Origin: Amia ocellicauda
Taxonomy: Eukaryota > Chordata > Actinopteri > Amiiformes > Amiidae
NCBI RefSeq assembly: GCF_036373705.1
Contig: NC_089863.1
Span: 7,353,357 to 7,417,356 of the forward strand
Length of the DNA: 64,000 bases
Direction: 5' to 3'
Below the pieces are notes generated by a model. The model was not told the DNA's origin. It worked only from the letters and a program-made list of their open reading frames with translations, and ran no database searches. This document shows, in pieces, positions 48,837 through 61,314 of this stretch (position 1 is the stretch's first letter; every line of letters starts with the position of its first letter). The translations under genes and the position numbers were made by a program.

Positions 48837-50028
48837 AAACCTTACTCAGGGTGACTGCCTACAGATTCCTCAGGAAACATTTTCAAAGCATGACAAAGTG
48901 CAGTAAATGCAATCCATTAAAAACACAACAAGCACACACCATAGCACAAATGAGCTAACAAGTGCTAAGGGGTGGGGAGGAGGGCATAGGTTGCAGTAAA
49001 TGATAGAAGTGCTACAGATACAGTCATCAGGAGCCTCAGGGAGCAGAGTTATGAATTCCCCTTCTTTGAAAGATAAATACCCTGTGTACATCTGTTTGGA
49101 TATCAGACAGATTCCAGGGAGTCTTCTTCCACAAGATCATGCGAAACGTGTTGGATTCCCACACCTTCGAACACTTCCTGAACTTCTGCGTTCCAGAGTC
49201 TCGTTTCACAACTGATCCCAAAAGCGTCCTTTGTTTGAACTTACCTACTTAATGCCTTATGTGTTTTCCCCATTAGATTAAACCTACATTTTAAGTATCT
49301 TTTGTGCTAAGATACATTGTCATGTGTTTGCATGTTTTTCAATGATTAACCTGCTGTGTTTACTTAAGTTGTGACCAGTTGAAGCACAGTCTGAGTGCTT
49401 AGTACAAGCTGTACTTTCAAACAGTCTGGGGTTATGCTAAGCATCTTTAAGGAGCTGGTGTTATGCCAAGAGTAAAGGTTTAGACAAGATTCAAAGTAGT
49501 GTTGAATATAGTTTTTTTAATAGTAGGTCCAATGATTACACAGTCAAACCACTGGTGAACCCGAATCAGTTAAGATCTCAAACAGCAGAACAGTAATTAC
49601 CAGGGCATGAAAATGCAGTATGAAACAACAACACAAGCCATGCAAATGTCCAAATCTCTGTGGGCATATCAGTCAAAATAGTTCCGAACAGAGAACATTT
49701 TTGGAGTGAAATTCAGAGAATTAGCAACCCTCCTCTTTCTAAATCTATAAGGGCCAATTAAGAACAATTAGTTAAGGAACTGGTATAATTAAGTCAAATC
49801 CAGTCATAGCTTATTTTTATGGTATGGAGTGAGTATCACCAATGGAAAGTCTACACATAGTTTTGCATAGCTTTACGATCACTTACATGTTCCTGTATTT
49901 ATGATTTGCACTCCTCTGGAATGGATTTGAATGAAGAGGGATAATTGTGCTGCTTGGGGACTATTGGGAGAACAGGGATTCTTGAAAACCGAGCTCAATG
50001 CATTGCGCTAAAAGGGGTGAAATTTAAG
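47736..50028. other. Intergenic, 3' side of the EGF-lectin gene
   Basis: It holds (ATG)n at 48794-48835, followed by a possible minus-strand L2-like fragment to about 49050. At about 49097-49254 there is an open plus-strand stretch (see findings). No other gene was seen. Confidence 0.4.
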
Positions 50029-53000
50029 CTAATAGCAGACAAAGCTGAGTTGAAGCTGGCAGCAAGTGTCGTGCCAGGCATAGCTGCCATCTGAGGTCAA
50101 CTTGGCCGCCCCACAAAGCTCATCGAAAGGGTTGTTGGGCTGCCCCGCATCCCAGTGAGAGAATGTGATTGGTGTATCGTCAGTCCAGTACCAGTACTGC
50201 CAGCTCATGTGCCGCTTGAGGCCCAGCCACACTTGATCCGGGGAACCAGAATTTCGGCTGAGGAAATCCATCAGATAACGGTTATCCCGCTCGTTCTGAA
50301 CGGACACCAGGTCGGTGTGATTGGTGAGGCAATAACGCAAGGCTTCCTTCCAGCCTCTCTTCTCCCTCACAAAGTGTAGACTGAATGCTGGAAGAACCAA
50401 AGGACAGAGAATGTAGATACCATTTGATTGGGTTTATGAAATCATTCACTTTGGACTGCAACCTGAGTCCTGGAGAGCCAAGACCTGATTAGTTTCCTAG
50501 GTCACCTGCAATCTGCAAGTTCAAGTGACTAGGAGCATGTGTTCATCATCATCAATGAGAGAGTGTTGAGACATGGGGGCTTTTAAGCCTTCACGTCACG
50601 CCAAATTGTCTCAAAATGTCAGAATTTAGTGGAACATCTTCTAAACCAAATGGGATAAAACATGCCCAGGTCTTCACACATTTATGATTTAAGGGTGACC
50701 GATAAAAGTTGATATTCAGCTGTGGAAAAAATTAAGAGACCGCTTAACATTCATTTATGAACTTGGAGTGGTCTCTTAATTTTTTTTCAAAGCTGAAAAT
50801 AAAAAACCTCCAGGATCAAGATTAGAGAAACCTCAATATAACTTGGAGGGGAGACCATATGGTCCCTTGTCACCAGTACAATTTGAGACAGCACAGTCAG
50901 ATTTTTAAAATGCCTTTAAAAACAACATTTATGTTTAAATTTGGCAGTACAGCTTTTCAAATAACAATGAAGAAGGACTTAAACACATTTTGTATTGTAT
51001 ATTGCTAAGTATTCATTAATTTTTTTGCTTGTGTGTTAATATGTTAAATTAATTATCCAGTAATTAATTCTAGAGCTATTCACTTGCTTTATCTGGGCCC
51101 AGGCTTTAAGAAAGAGTTGAAATGAGGTGACTTTCCCCACAGTACAGTTAAACATAAAATAGTAACTTCATTATTCATATCAGTCCACAATGGTGTAACG
51201 TTCACTGCCATTTACAAAGATTTCACAAGGCACTGCATTTCAGGCATAGTTCAATTTTTTTTTTAAACTCACCTTGGCACAGGTCTGAATGATTCACCCC
51301 TGAGTTATGTTTAGGCACTCTAAATCCACTGTTGCATGAGCATTTGTAGCTCCCCACAGTGTTGATGCACGTTGCATTGGGGCCACAGGGCTTGGAAAGG
51401 CACTCATTGATGTCTGTGGAGAACCATAGACATTTTCACAGCATGTCAGAGCCTTCGTGCTTTTGTGATTTACACTGAGTGTGCCATCTCAGGAATATAT
51501 CAAAACTAAACCTCACGAATCAGCGCTGAATCAACCTGGAACCTGGCTACACTAACATATCAACAAAATGTGTTGCAGTAGCCCGTATGTTGATAAATGT
51601 TGATTCAGTAAGGCGGTTTCATGCTGGGGTCTAGCGAAAACTTACGTTGGACCGGTAGGTGGTCAGCATATCACCATATACGATAACAATTCCTACCTTG
51701 ACAAGGATATATTTTGTCCACTGTCTTTTCAGTAACAGAGATGTACCCACGACTGCAGATGCAGCTGTAACTCCCCACTGTGTTGTTACACTTTGCGTTT
51801 GGACCACAGGGTTGGAAAATACATTCATCAACGTCTGTGGAGAATCAGAGATTTTCACAACATTACCTTTGTCTCCTTGTGCAGTTTTAACTCACATAGT
51901 AAAATCTAAACAGACTAATTTCTTGTGGGTCATCTCCACATGAAAATTCAAGGTATTTTTTCAATCCTCGAGTGACTATGCTCCGGACATTCCTCTTGAT
52001 ATGATCCTTATTATTTTAAAAAGACAGTCAATGTTATAAGGTTTACAGAACGAATACTAGTCTTGACCTTACGTGGAATTCTACAAATTCGTCAGGTTGA
52101 AGCTGCTGGTTTTATTTTGTTTCTTGTAAATTAGGAATCGCCAGCTGTTTCCAGACAATATGGAATACCAGATCTGTCAACTACTCCCACCAATTCAACA
52201 TCTGTTCTAATAGCAGATGTGTTTGACGGTAGGAGGAGAGCATAGACATCCTGCAAAGCCACCTGCTACTTTCTCACTGAAAGCCCAGAAGCAAGTTATT
52301 GCATTAATTGGAGGATTTGATGTGGCCAGAATTGCATACTTAAACCTGTATGTACCCAACTGCCTTTATGTACCTTCTCAATAAAGAGTCTATGTACAAA
52401 GAAAGAACAATTCTTATCTTTACATGGATTTAAAGCAGTATGTCTTCAGCAGGGTTCATGCCATACATGTCTCTGAAGTGGAGTTGAACTGTTCTTTGTC
52501 ACGTTACGTTCATCACAGGTTTATTTTCCATTTCGTATTTCTTAATTTGTTAAGTACGCAATTCTGTTGTTAGTGGAGTTCCACAGGGATCAGTACCAGG
52601 GCCTTTGCTTTTTCTAATCTATATTAATGATCTAGACTCTGGGATAGTTAGCAAACTTGTCAAATTTGCAGATGATACTAAAATAGGTGGCTCAGCAGAT
52701 ACAATCTCAGCAGCACAGGCTATTCAAAGGGACTTAGATAACATTCAGTTGTAAGCCAACACCTGGCAGATAAAATTCAATGTGAACAAGTGCAAGGTAA
52801 TACATGCAGGTAACTAAAATATCCACTATAATTACACTATGGGAGGAATAGAACTAGATGAAGTAACGCATGAGAAAGACCTAGGAGTCTATGTGGACTC
52901 CTCACTTTCTCCATCCAAACAATGTGGGGAAGCAATAAAAAAGGCAACAAAAATAGACTGGACGTGATCCTTGGATCACTTAGTTAATAATGGACATCAA

Positions 53001-56000
53001 TCAAGTACAATGGGTCGAATGGCATACTCTCATTTATAAACTTTCTTATGTTCTTATAAGACCTTAAATTGTAACTTTTCTTAACATCTGATGATTTTTA
53101 CTTGTAACTGTGTTGACACACATCCTTGAAGAACAAAACAAAACAGATGCTTACCTTGACATGGATAGAAGTTGGTTGGGACTCCAACAGAGGGAGTGTA
53201 TGTGGGATCACAGGCGCAGTGGTAACTATCATTAGTGATGGCGCTGAGTAATGGGATCACTGTACACTTGTATTCAAACCTACCTTTTTCAAAATTGACA
53301 CATGGATGATAAATAGTATTATATTAGTATTATTATTAAAGACTGTGTACAAAAGTTAACATATACATATACACTCACCTAAAGGATTATTAGGAACACC
53401 ATACTAATACTGTGTTTGACCCCCTTTCGCCTTCAGAACTGCCTTAATTCTACGTGGCATTGATTCAACAAGGTGCTGAAAGCATTCTTTAGAAATGTTG
53501 GCCCATATTGATAGGATAGCATCTTGCAGTTGATGGAGATTTGTGGGATGCACATCCAGGGCACGAAGCTCCCGTTCCACCACATCCCAAAGATGCTCTA
53601 TTGGGTTGAGATCTGGTGACTGTGGGGGCCAGTTTAGTACAGTGAACTCATTGTCATGTTCAAGAAACCAATTTGAAATGATTCGACCTTTGTGACATGG
53701 TGCATTATCCTGCTGGAAGTAGCCATCAGAGGATGGGTACATGGTGGTCATAAAGGGATGGACATGGTCAGAAACAATGCTCAGGTAGGCCGTGGCATTT
53801 AAACGATGCCCAATTGGCACTAAGGGGCCTAAAGTGTGCCAAGAAAACATCCCCCACACCATTACACCACCACCACCAGCCTGCACAGTGGTAACAAGGC
53901 ATGATGGATCCATGTTCTCATTCTGTTTACGCCAAATTCTGACTCTACCATCTGAATGTCTCAACAGAAATCGAGACTCATCAGACCAGGCAACATTTTT
54001 CCAGTCTTCAACTGTCCAATTTTGGTGAGCTTGTGCAAATTGTAGCCTCTTTTTCCTATTTGTAGTGGAGATGAGTGGTACCCGGTGGGGTCTTCTGCTG
54101 TTGTAGCCCATCCGCCTCAAGGTTGTACGTGTTGTGGCTTCACAAATGCTTTGCTGCATACCTCGGTTGTAACGAGTGGTTATTTCAGTCAAAGTTGCTC
54201 TTCTATCAGCTTGAATCAGTCGGCCCATTCTCCTCTGACCTCTAGCATCAACAAGGCATTTTCGCCCACAGGACTGCCGCATACTGGATGATTTTCCCTT
54301 TTCACACCATTCTTTGTAAACCCTAGAAATGGTTGTGCGTGAAAATCCCAGTAACTGAGCAGATTGTGAAATACTCAGACCGGCCCGTCTGGCACCAACA
54401 ACCATGCCACGCTCAAAATTGCTTAAATCACCTTTCTTTCCCATTCAGACATTCAGTTTGGAGTTCAGGAGATTGTCTTGACCAGGACCACACCCCTAAA
54501 TGCATTGAAGCAACTGCCATGTGATTGGTTGGTTAGATAATTGCATTAATGAGAAATTGAACAGGTGTTCCTAATAATCCTTTAGGTGAGTGTACAGCTC
54601 ACATTAGATTGCATGATCAAATAGTTGAAGATGAATTTGTAATCTATTTTATATGAAATCGGGCCTTGTACTCTCAAGCAGTACCTAATATTTCAATATT
54701 TCAAGTTTATTAACCATATATTACTTTAATATCTCACTTATTAACAGCTGCAAATGTAACCTGATTATAAAACATTAACAAAAATGTCTTACCTTTACAT
54801 TGAACTTTAAATCTTCCCACTGCTGGAGGAGCACGGTTGGCTCCGGGGATACAGGAACAAGTGTAACCCCCCCCACATTTGGTGCATTGATCATACACAC
54901 CACGGTGTGTGAGAGTGAGGTCACACTCGATATCTGTAACACATGACCACATATTATTTTTCATAATCAAGTCTGTGTCCCTTCTGGAAATATATATTTT
55001 TTCTGGTGATTGGGTAAATATCAATATTTAGAAATATAATTAGAAATATTCATAATAGAAAACTTCCAGCTATGAAATAATAATAATCATGTAAAATGTT
55101 ATGATTTTGAATTCTTAATAGGTCTTATTATCTTATTTTCAAGTAACCTGGTATGACCATTTCCTGTTCTAAACAAAACAAAAACAAAAACAGTACCACT
55201 GTATCCACCCTCCCTTAAACAATTTCAAACATTTGCTTCCCAATTCACAGTACCTTCCTTAACAGTGTCATGTCTGAACCCTGACCATCCCCAAGTTCAC
55301 CACTAGATATCTCCCTCTCTCCAGTTTACCCTATTTTCCCTTGGCTCAGTTCCTCATTAAGTAATTATTCTATAACCTTCTATAGTCGTTGCCTCAACAT
55401 CAATTAAGTCCCACCAGTCCACTGTCCCTTGTTACAAACAGTCAAGTATAATTCTTACCTTGACATTGGTTTAACTCACTTATTGGACCGGTTTTGTCCA
55501 AGGCATAATATCCAGCACTACAGGAGCAGTTGTGACCCCTAGCATTGTTGATACATTGTGCCTTTGTGCAGCAGACTAAGGGGTTGTATTTACACTTTAC
55601 ACTTCATAGCCATTTTCTAATGCTTAATACAATGTGACACCTTTTCACTTCCACAGTACACAAATTAACATTTCAAGAATGCGTTCCACATGGATTACAA
55701 AAAATCAGTAATGTTACAAAAAAAAGAAAAAACTGACTGACAATATTACAATTCCCAGTGAATAGTTTATGTTCTTATTTTTTAATTTATTTAGGCAAAT
55801 AAAAAACAAAAGTTATAATTTCATAAATACAAAAATATATATTTGCTTTGCAATCAAAAACAATATTTAACTTACCTTTACAGGGATTATTAGTGGTATT
55901 ATATCCAGTGAAACAAGAACATTTATAGTAGCGAGTCGGTGTGTCACATTCTGTATTTGAACCACATATATTTGGTTGCATTGTACAACTTTGAGCTGAT

Positions 56001-57876
56001 TTGTGATACTCTGCATTTGAACCACAGATCCTTGGTTGCATTGCACAGTTTTTTGTTTCTTATGAAAATAAACAAAGACATACGTCAGAATTTAGCACTC
56101 AAATAAGACTAAACTGCATCACAGATTGTATTTTTAATGAGTTCAATCATCTACGAACTGTGGTCATTTAGATGGCAAACCCAGGTAGCATTGTATATTT
56201 GAAACCTTCAATTCTAAAGACCTTGGGGAAATTATGAAGGTTTTACTATATAAAAAACAAAACAAATCCTCATTAGGTGGGAACTGAATTGACTACAGAT
56301 TGTGATGAAGCATAATTAAGCATGAGGTAATCCTCTTGACCACGAACAGTTAAAAAGATATAGTGCGTCTCTCAACCAGGAAGTCATGAGTTCTATTAAA
56401 AAGACCATTCTTACCCTGACAGGTATATGGTATGCATGTCAGTGCGACTCCATGAGGGAGGACATAGCCAGCATTGCAGGAGCACTTGGGAACCCCGCCG
56501 GTGTTGATACACTGCATATTTGGACCGCAGATTGTAGATGTTATATTGGGTGCACAAATGTCTGTGGAAACCCAAGCTCACAGTTACTATGAATGTCACT
56601 ACCAGCTCCCCAGAAGTCCTGCAAAGTAGCTTCATGTTAAGTAGGGTTGCACAGATCCTTCAGAAAAGTCACAAATAAAACTTCAAATCTTTATGTGGAG
56701 CACTTAGAACAGGGGTCTGCAACCTATGGCTCACAAATCATATCTCCATGTGTTTTTGTTTAATAAAAAATAAATGTACAAATGTAATGTTGGGTCATTT
56801 ATATATAATTGTTTTAAATCCACCTCCCCTTTGACCTTATTGGCACTTCATTACTGAGTGTTTTTTTTTTTTAATATATATATATACATTTCATCATCTG
56901 TACAATAATGGTTTCAGAGTTAAGAACAAACAAACTCCATAGCAGTTGTGTTAAAAAATATATATTGAACCAAAGAGAGATATGGGCTACTGTTATTTTC
57001 AGATAGAATGGATGGGCCATTGTGGATTTAAAATGTGTATCATGTGCCGTGATTGTCTTGCTCCAAACCGAAAAGTCAAAGGTACCATAATATCTAGTGA
57101 CAAAACATGCCTCTGTTTCACCAAAATGCCCAGAAGATGATGTTCTAAAAAAGCCAGGAGAGGAGCTTAATTTAATAAGGCAAATGAAGCAAATTAGTTT
57201 AATTGAGGGTTCAATTAAGTAATTGGGAGCTCAGTTGTAATAAAACCACTGGGGCAGGGGGTACCCAAGACCAGGATTGGGAACCAATCACCAATCAACA
57301 CTTTCAATTTTTACACGATCACAGTGGCACCGATGTTGACAAAACTGTAAACCTTTACTTACTATCACTACTGGCAGGGACAATCCTGTCGGAGAGGCGG
57401 ATCAGAAGCCACGCTGTAGGGAAAAGAAAATTCAGGGATATTCAAATCTGTAAACAGTTCACACAACGTATTACTCATCTATGAATAGAGATTGAGGTAA
57501 GCCATGATTGTTTATAAGTAAGGACTAAATAAGCCAATAAAATTGAAAAGAGATAAAGCGCTCTGGAAATGTCCAGGTGATTTGCAATTCAAAGATAAAG
57601 ATGCCAAAGCTTTATTTTAAACAGCTGTCAAATACTAAACTGAAAGTAATATGGAAAAGGCAGACTCAAAACAACTCAAAACACTTTCAGCTCAGCCTTT
57701 GTACTGGCTTGGTTTTAAATTGTCCAATACCCTAATCTTTTGTATATGTAACTATGTTGCATAAAAGGTGATGTGAAAACCTATTATTAACATGAGAGAC
57801 TCACATATTTACAAAAAACATCTTACAAAAACTCACCCAGGGCTAAGAAGAGTACATGAACACTTCTTTTCTTCAT
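50029..57876 (-). CDS. Secreted EGF-repeat protein with C-terminal C-type lectin domain (10 exons, 481 residues)
   Basis: Exons: 57876-57837, 57413-57363, 56561-56415, 56058-55876, 55575-55459, 54933-54793, 53283-53155, 51834-51697, 51413-51273 and 50387-50029. Every junction is phase 1 with GT-AG, so the frame is continuous. Exons 1-2 encode a signal peptide ([20 protein letters not shown]). Exons 3-9 each hold an EGF-like module. Those in exons 8 and 9 are classical calcium-binding type (DVDEC/DINEC, C-x-N-x4-Y-x-C); exons 5 and 7 lack the first cysteines. Exon 10 is one C-type lectin-like domain with WLGL, WYWTDD, QPNN, ELC, WHDTC and FVC. No transmembrane segment follows. The EGF modules resemble adhesion-GPCR class E receptors. 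The role is unknown, probably ligand or glycan binding. The acceptor of exon 7 is weak. Confidence 0.8.
52562..53066 (+). mobile_element. CR1-type LINE, 3' part with reverse-transcriptase remnant
   Basis: It reads [20 protein letters not shown] and [10 protein letters not shown], the reverse-transcriptase B and C motifs. A 3' end TTTATAAACTTTCTTATGTT, shared with 63820-64000, follows. Stops and an internal deletion before 52950 show decay. It lies in intron 7 of the EGF-lectin gene, antisense to it. Confidence 0.85.
53372..54592 (-). mobile_element. DD36E Tc1-like transposon, copy E (full length, intact)
   Basis: It has 29-bp inverted repeats beginning CACTCACCTAAAGGATTATT, a TA target duplication and a length of 1221 bp. 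It sits in intron 6 of the EGF-lectin gene in the same orientation as that gene. Confidence 0.97.
53404..54444 (-). CDS. DD36E Tc1/mariner transposase (346 residues, uninterrupted)
   Basis: It cuts and inserts the element at TA sites through a DDE active site. Two helix-turn-helix regions (about 8-48 and 80-125), a basic stretch RKKRL (about 130-134) and catalytic Asp155 (WSDES), Asp246 (FQQDN) and Glu283 (PIEHL) are all present, with a Gly-rich loop at about 190-193. There are 36 residues between the second Asp and the Glu, against 34 in typical Tc1, which points to the DD36E ('Incomer') group known from fish and other animals. No stop or frameshift was found, so this copy could be the active source for the others here. 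Only an assay could show activity. Confidence 0.95.
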   Translation of the reverse strand: MGKKGDLSNFERGMVVGARRAGLSISQSAQLLGFSRTTISRVYKEWCEKGKSSSMRQSCGRKCLVDARGQRRMGRLIQADRRATLTEITTRYNRGMQQSICEATTRTTLRRMGYNSRRPHRVPLISTTNRKKRLQFAQAHQNWTVEDWKNVAWSDESRFLLRHSDGRVRIWRKQNENMDPSCLVTTVQAGGGGVMVWGMFSWHTLGPLVPIGHRLNATAYLSIVSDHVHPFMTTMYPSSDGYFQQDNAPCHKGRIISNWFLEHDNEFTVLNWPPQSPDLNPIEHLWDVVERELRALDVHPTNLHQLQDAILSIWANISKECFQHLVESMPRRIKAVLKAKGGQTQY

Positions 57877-58707
57877 TCTCTCCTCCCAGTTATCTGTATG
57901 TTCATGGAAATCGAGGTATTTCATTTACTTAATTTTTTATTTTTAGGATAGACAGGTCCCATATTATATTTACACCTATCCCTCCATTTTTCCCTTTAGC
58001 GTTTTATATTTCAAGAAATCAAACCAATATATCCATCAAATCCATCTGCCCACTCTCTTTCTATTACCTCTCTCCACGTACAAACGATCCGCCCAGCTGT
58101 TTGATGTATGAACCCGTCTGTTAGTCTCGATTTTCACATTATGGTACACATTTCCCAACACTAAGATTGTAATGTCAGAAGTTTACATTCGCGTCAGTCT
58201 CCCTAATGCATTTCATTTCTCCAGCTCAGTCCGCCGCCTGCATGCAGATGTTTCTGTAGACACGCAGGGCTCATGCAGAAGCAGCTGCCGGCCAATGCAC
58301 TCGTATGTCTCTCATGACAGCAGGTCCTGCTATATTCCCAGTCTGAGTAAGCAAGCCCAGCAGAAGTTTGCATATTTATATAGGCAATGAAGACACCATA
58401 CAAATAGTGTTTCCATCGCGGGGACCCGGACGATATCTCAACCCCGCAAGCCCTTGTTTGGCATGGGTATAAAACCGAGGTTGACGAAAAAGAAAGAAAA
58501 ATCATACTTTCATGCACAGGGCAACAGTGAACTATTGTATACTTTCCTGTATTTTTTCATTGGGTGGGAAGATTGAAGAGGTAAAGTTCATTCAGTAATG
58601 CAAAAAGTATACAAACAAGGTATTGCAAACATCTGGGGGCTCTATGAGGTCGCTTCAGTTTATACAAATGATCAATACATAATAACTATGTGAATTAAAA
58701 AATAATA
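57877..58707. other. Upstream region of the EGF-lectin gene
   Basis: A minus-strand TATATAAAT at about 58373-58381 is a possible TATA box, about 500 bases above the ATG. It would require a 5' UTR intron or long leader. GC content rises at 58200-58330. The start site is not resolved. Confidence 0.35.
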
Positions 58708-58708
58708 C

Positions 58709-58709
58709 A

Positions 58710-58771
<62 letters not shown>
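58709..58771. repeat. (ATT)n microsatellite
   Basis: About 21 ATT units without interruption. Confidence 0.9.
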
Positions 58772-58774
<3 letters not shown>

Positions 58775-60577
58775 TAAACTAATGCAGTATAACTGAGTTT
58801 GTGTTTAATTTCAGCTCCACATAAAATATAGACAAAAAAAGGCGTTTAATATTTTATTTTGTATTACCTTGTTCATATGGCCAGGGGTTCTAGTTTAATG
58901 AATAAAATAAGAGGGAAAATTAAGATTTCAGGATTTCAGTCAACTAATGTGTTTTATGTGTCTAACCAGGGACGTTTCTAGACTTCTAGTTTTAGTAGGG
59001 CTTCGATATGGTGTCCAGGATCGGGATGGGCAATCAGAAAAGTTCAGAGTGAGTTTAGTGGGGTTTTCTTACTTACTTTTATTTCCATATTGCTTATTTT
59101 TCTTATTTATATGCCTGTGAAATCATTTGTATTGGGGACCGCGAGTTTATACATTTTAAACTCCAAAAACCCGGGACTGGGATTTTCTCCCGGTTTTGTA
59201 AACGCTACATACACATGATGTTTCACATGTGCATGGTCAGCTCTGCTTCAGTGTCACTGCTGTTATCCCTCCCATACAGGCTTCTGTAGGATTCCCCTGG
59301 ATTCTCGTGTTATACAAAGGTTTTGCAAATCTTATACAAAGCATTTACAAAAGTCCAAACACGTCACCTTGAAGACACCCTGATGTTCAGCCCGTCACTC
59401 TGGTTCTCGGTCTTCACAGTATTACAGCAGCTACAAGCTTACTATAAGCAACAACAGTATACATATTTTTAATTAATGAAGAACAGCAAAGTTCAAATTT
59501 CTGACTTATGCATTTCCCCCCCAAAAATCCGCCAGACCGTAAAAAACATGAATAAATAACAATGGTCCCATTAATAAATCCAAAGTGTGAAGCAAACCAC
59601 CAATTGTGATAGGTAAGCTAAGTCACAAAATCCGCCCGTGTGTGTGTGGAGAAAAGGATACAGGAGCCAGATGTGTAGTTGTGCAAAAAAGGTTGCATTT
59701 GAATCGGCTTAATTGATCTCTGAGGCATTTGGACGGATTCCTAAACTATGCCATGGCTTTGCTTGGTTTATTTAAAACACGGATTCGCCAGAGAAGATTA
59801 CCTTAGCTTGTGCAAATCAATAAATGCGGAGTGAATCATTTGGATGGCACAGACATTGACTTACTATGACTGTGTGTCTTTCTATTTCATTCTTGTTCCT
59901 GCTCTTTATATTCCACATGCACCATACCTGTTTTCTCTTTGTACAAGGACGGGGAGAAATCCTTAATACAGATTTGTCTTTTTTCCTGCTCAACACAGGG
60001 GGTTGAAAGACCTTACAGTTAATATATGACATGTACCAAGAGCCTTCTCAAAGGATGAGTTCAAAGAGGTGGTTCACAAATGAAGATCCAAGTGATTTTG
60101 ATGCATCTTTAATATGCCAAATCATAAAAAAACTCTCTCTTAACTGGTTAAAAAAAATGAATTTCGGTATTATAATACTTTACGCAAATTGAGCGTCTCT
60201 CTTATTTTACTTCTGTAATGAAAAAAAAAAGGCTTATCTTATTTTAACATTCTCTTTAAAGTTACTTACACTGAAGTGCTGTGTGAATGTACTCCGGATA
60301 TCAATTAGTGTGACAACAGCGAATCAATTGGCACAGAGTGTGTGGACAATTTCCAAATCTGCACTTGAGAGAAACTGACCTGTCATGCAACCTTCCCGGC
60401 AGTTGTGTGGCTTGTCGGTCACCTGGGCGAGCACTGCGACTCCATTTGTAGAGAAAAGGGCTGGTTGTGGGTTAAAAAGATTGGATTAACCCCTGAGTGT
60501 AATATAGAGACTAAGGCTAGGCATTACATGGTTGTAATGACACCTAGTGGTCACTGTGCGGAAATTCATGCAGATAC
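58772..60577. other. Intergenic
   Basis: CAGGGACGTTTCTAGACTTC at about 58969 is a hAT-like left end without a partner. Otherwise AT-rich; no gene was seen. Confidence 0.35.
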
Positions 60578-60638
60578 CCATCCATCCATCCATCCATCCA
60601 TCCATCTTCGAAACCGCTTATCCTGGTGAGGGTCGAGG
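60578..60638 (-). mobile_element. 61-bp LINE 3' tail insertion with 12-bp target duplication
   Basis: (CCAT)n followed by CTTCGAAACCGCTTATCCTG is the reverse complement of the tail at 47641-47735. TCATGCAGATAC flanks both sides (60566-60577 and 60639-60650), the sign of target-primed insertion of an extremely 5'-truncated copy. Confidence 0.75.
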
Positions 60639-60650
60639 TCATGCAGATAC

Positions 60651-61314
60651 AAAAAGGGACGGGATTTGGGATCGAGAAAAATGCACCTTAATATTTGAAA
60701 AACCTTTGTGATGCAGGGAACACCAGCAATAACCGTCCATGTGTCTAATTGTAAATCACTACCAGTGACCCTGACACACAACAACAACAAATTTTAAAGA
60801 AATGTACAATACTAAACAATAATAATTGATAATAAACAATACTCATATTGGCCACCAGGGTGCAGCACCGACATTCGCACACTTTGTCAGGAAACCCAGT
60901 CGCCACACTAAACTCTAAGACCAGCCTCCGTTATGTTAACTTGAAAGTCACTCATTCTTATGCTAGTCCAATGGAAAAAAATAATAAAACAAACATTGAC
61001 TAGGTCTCTATCCTCTCTGATTGTATCTGCAATATTGTGCTAATTGCCCTTTTGGTGTTGGTAAACAAAAACACAACCTTTTGCAGTATACTGTAGATCC
61101 ACACTAGCATGTTTTAAATGAATGTTGGAAGCAATACTGATAGCCTATAAGGATTTTCCTCTAACATTCACTCGCTTCTCCGTGGTCTGTTAATGATACC
61201 GACTGAAGATTTGATTTTGTCTTTTCATCAACTATAGGCAGACACCCTACGTTCCCCGGTATAGTAATAAACAATCCTGTTAAGATGAATAAGAGTATTC
61301 TAAGACAATGAAGT
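60651..61314. other. Intergenic
   Basis: Nothing recognised. Confidence 0.3.

Noticed and set aside
58203-58517. 104-codon minus-strand frame upstream of the EGF-lectin gene
   Set aside because: It has no domain, an odd composition and a position in the putative promoter region. Chance is the simplest explanation.
60578-60605. (CCAT)n run considered as a CRISPR-like or satellite array
   Set aside because: The units are 4 bp without spacers, and the run is the tail of a LINE insertion with a target duplication.
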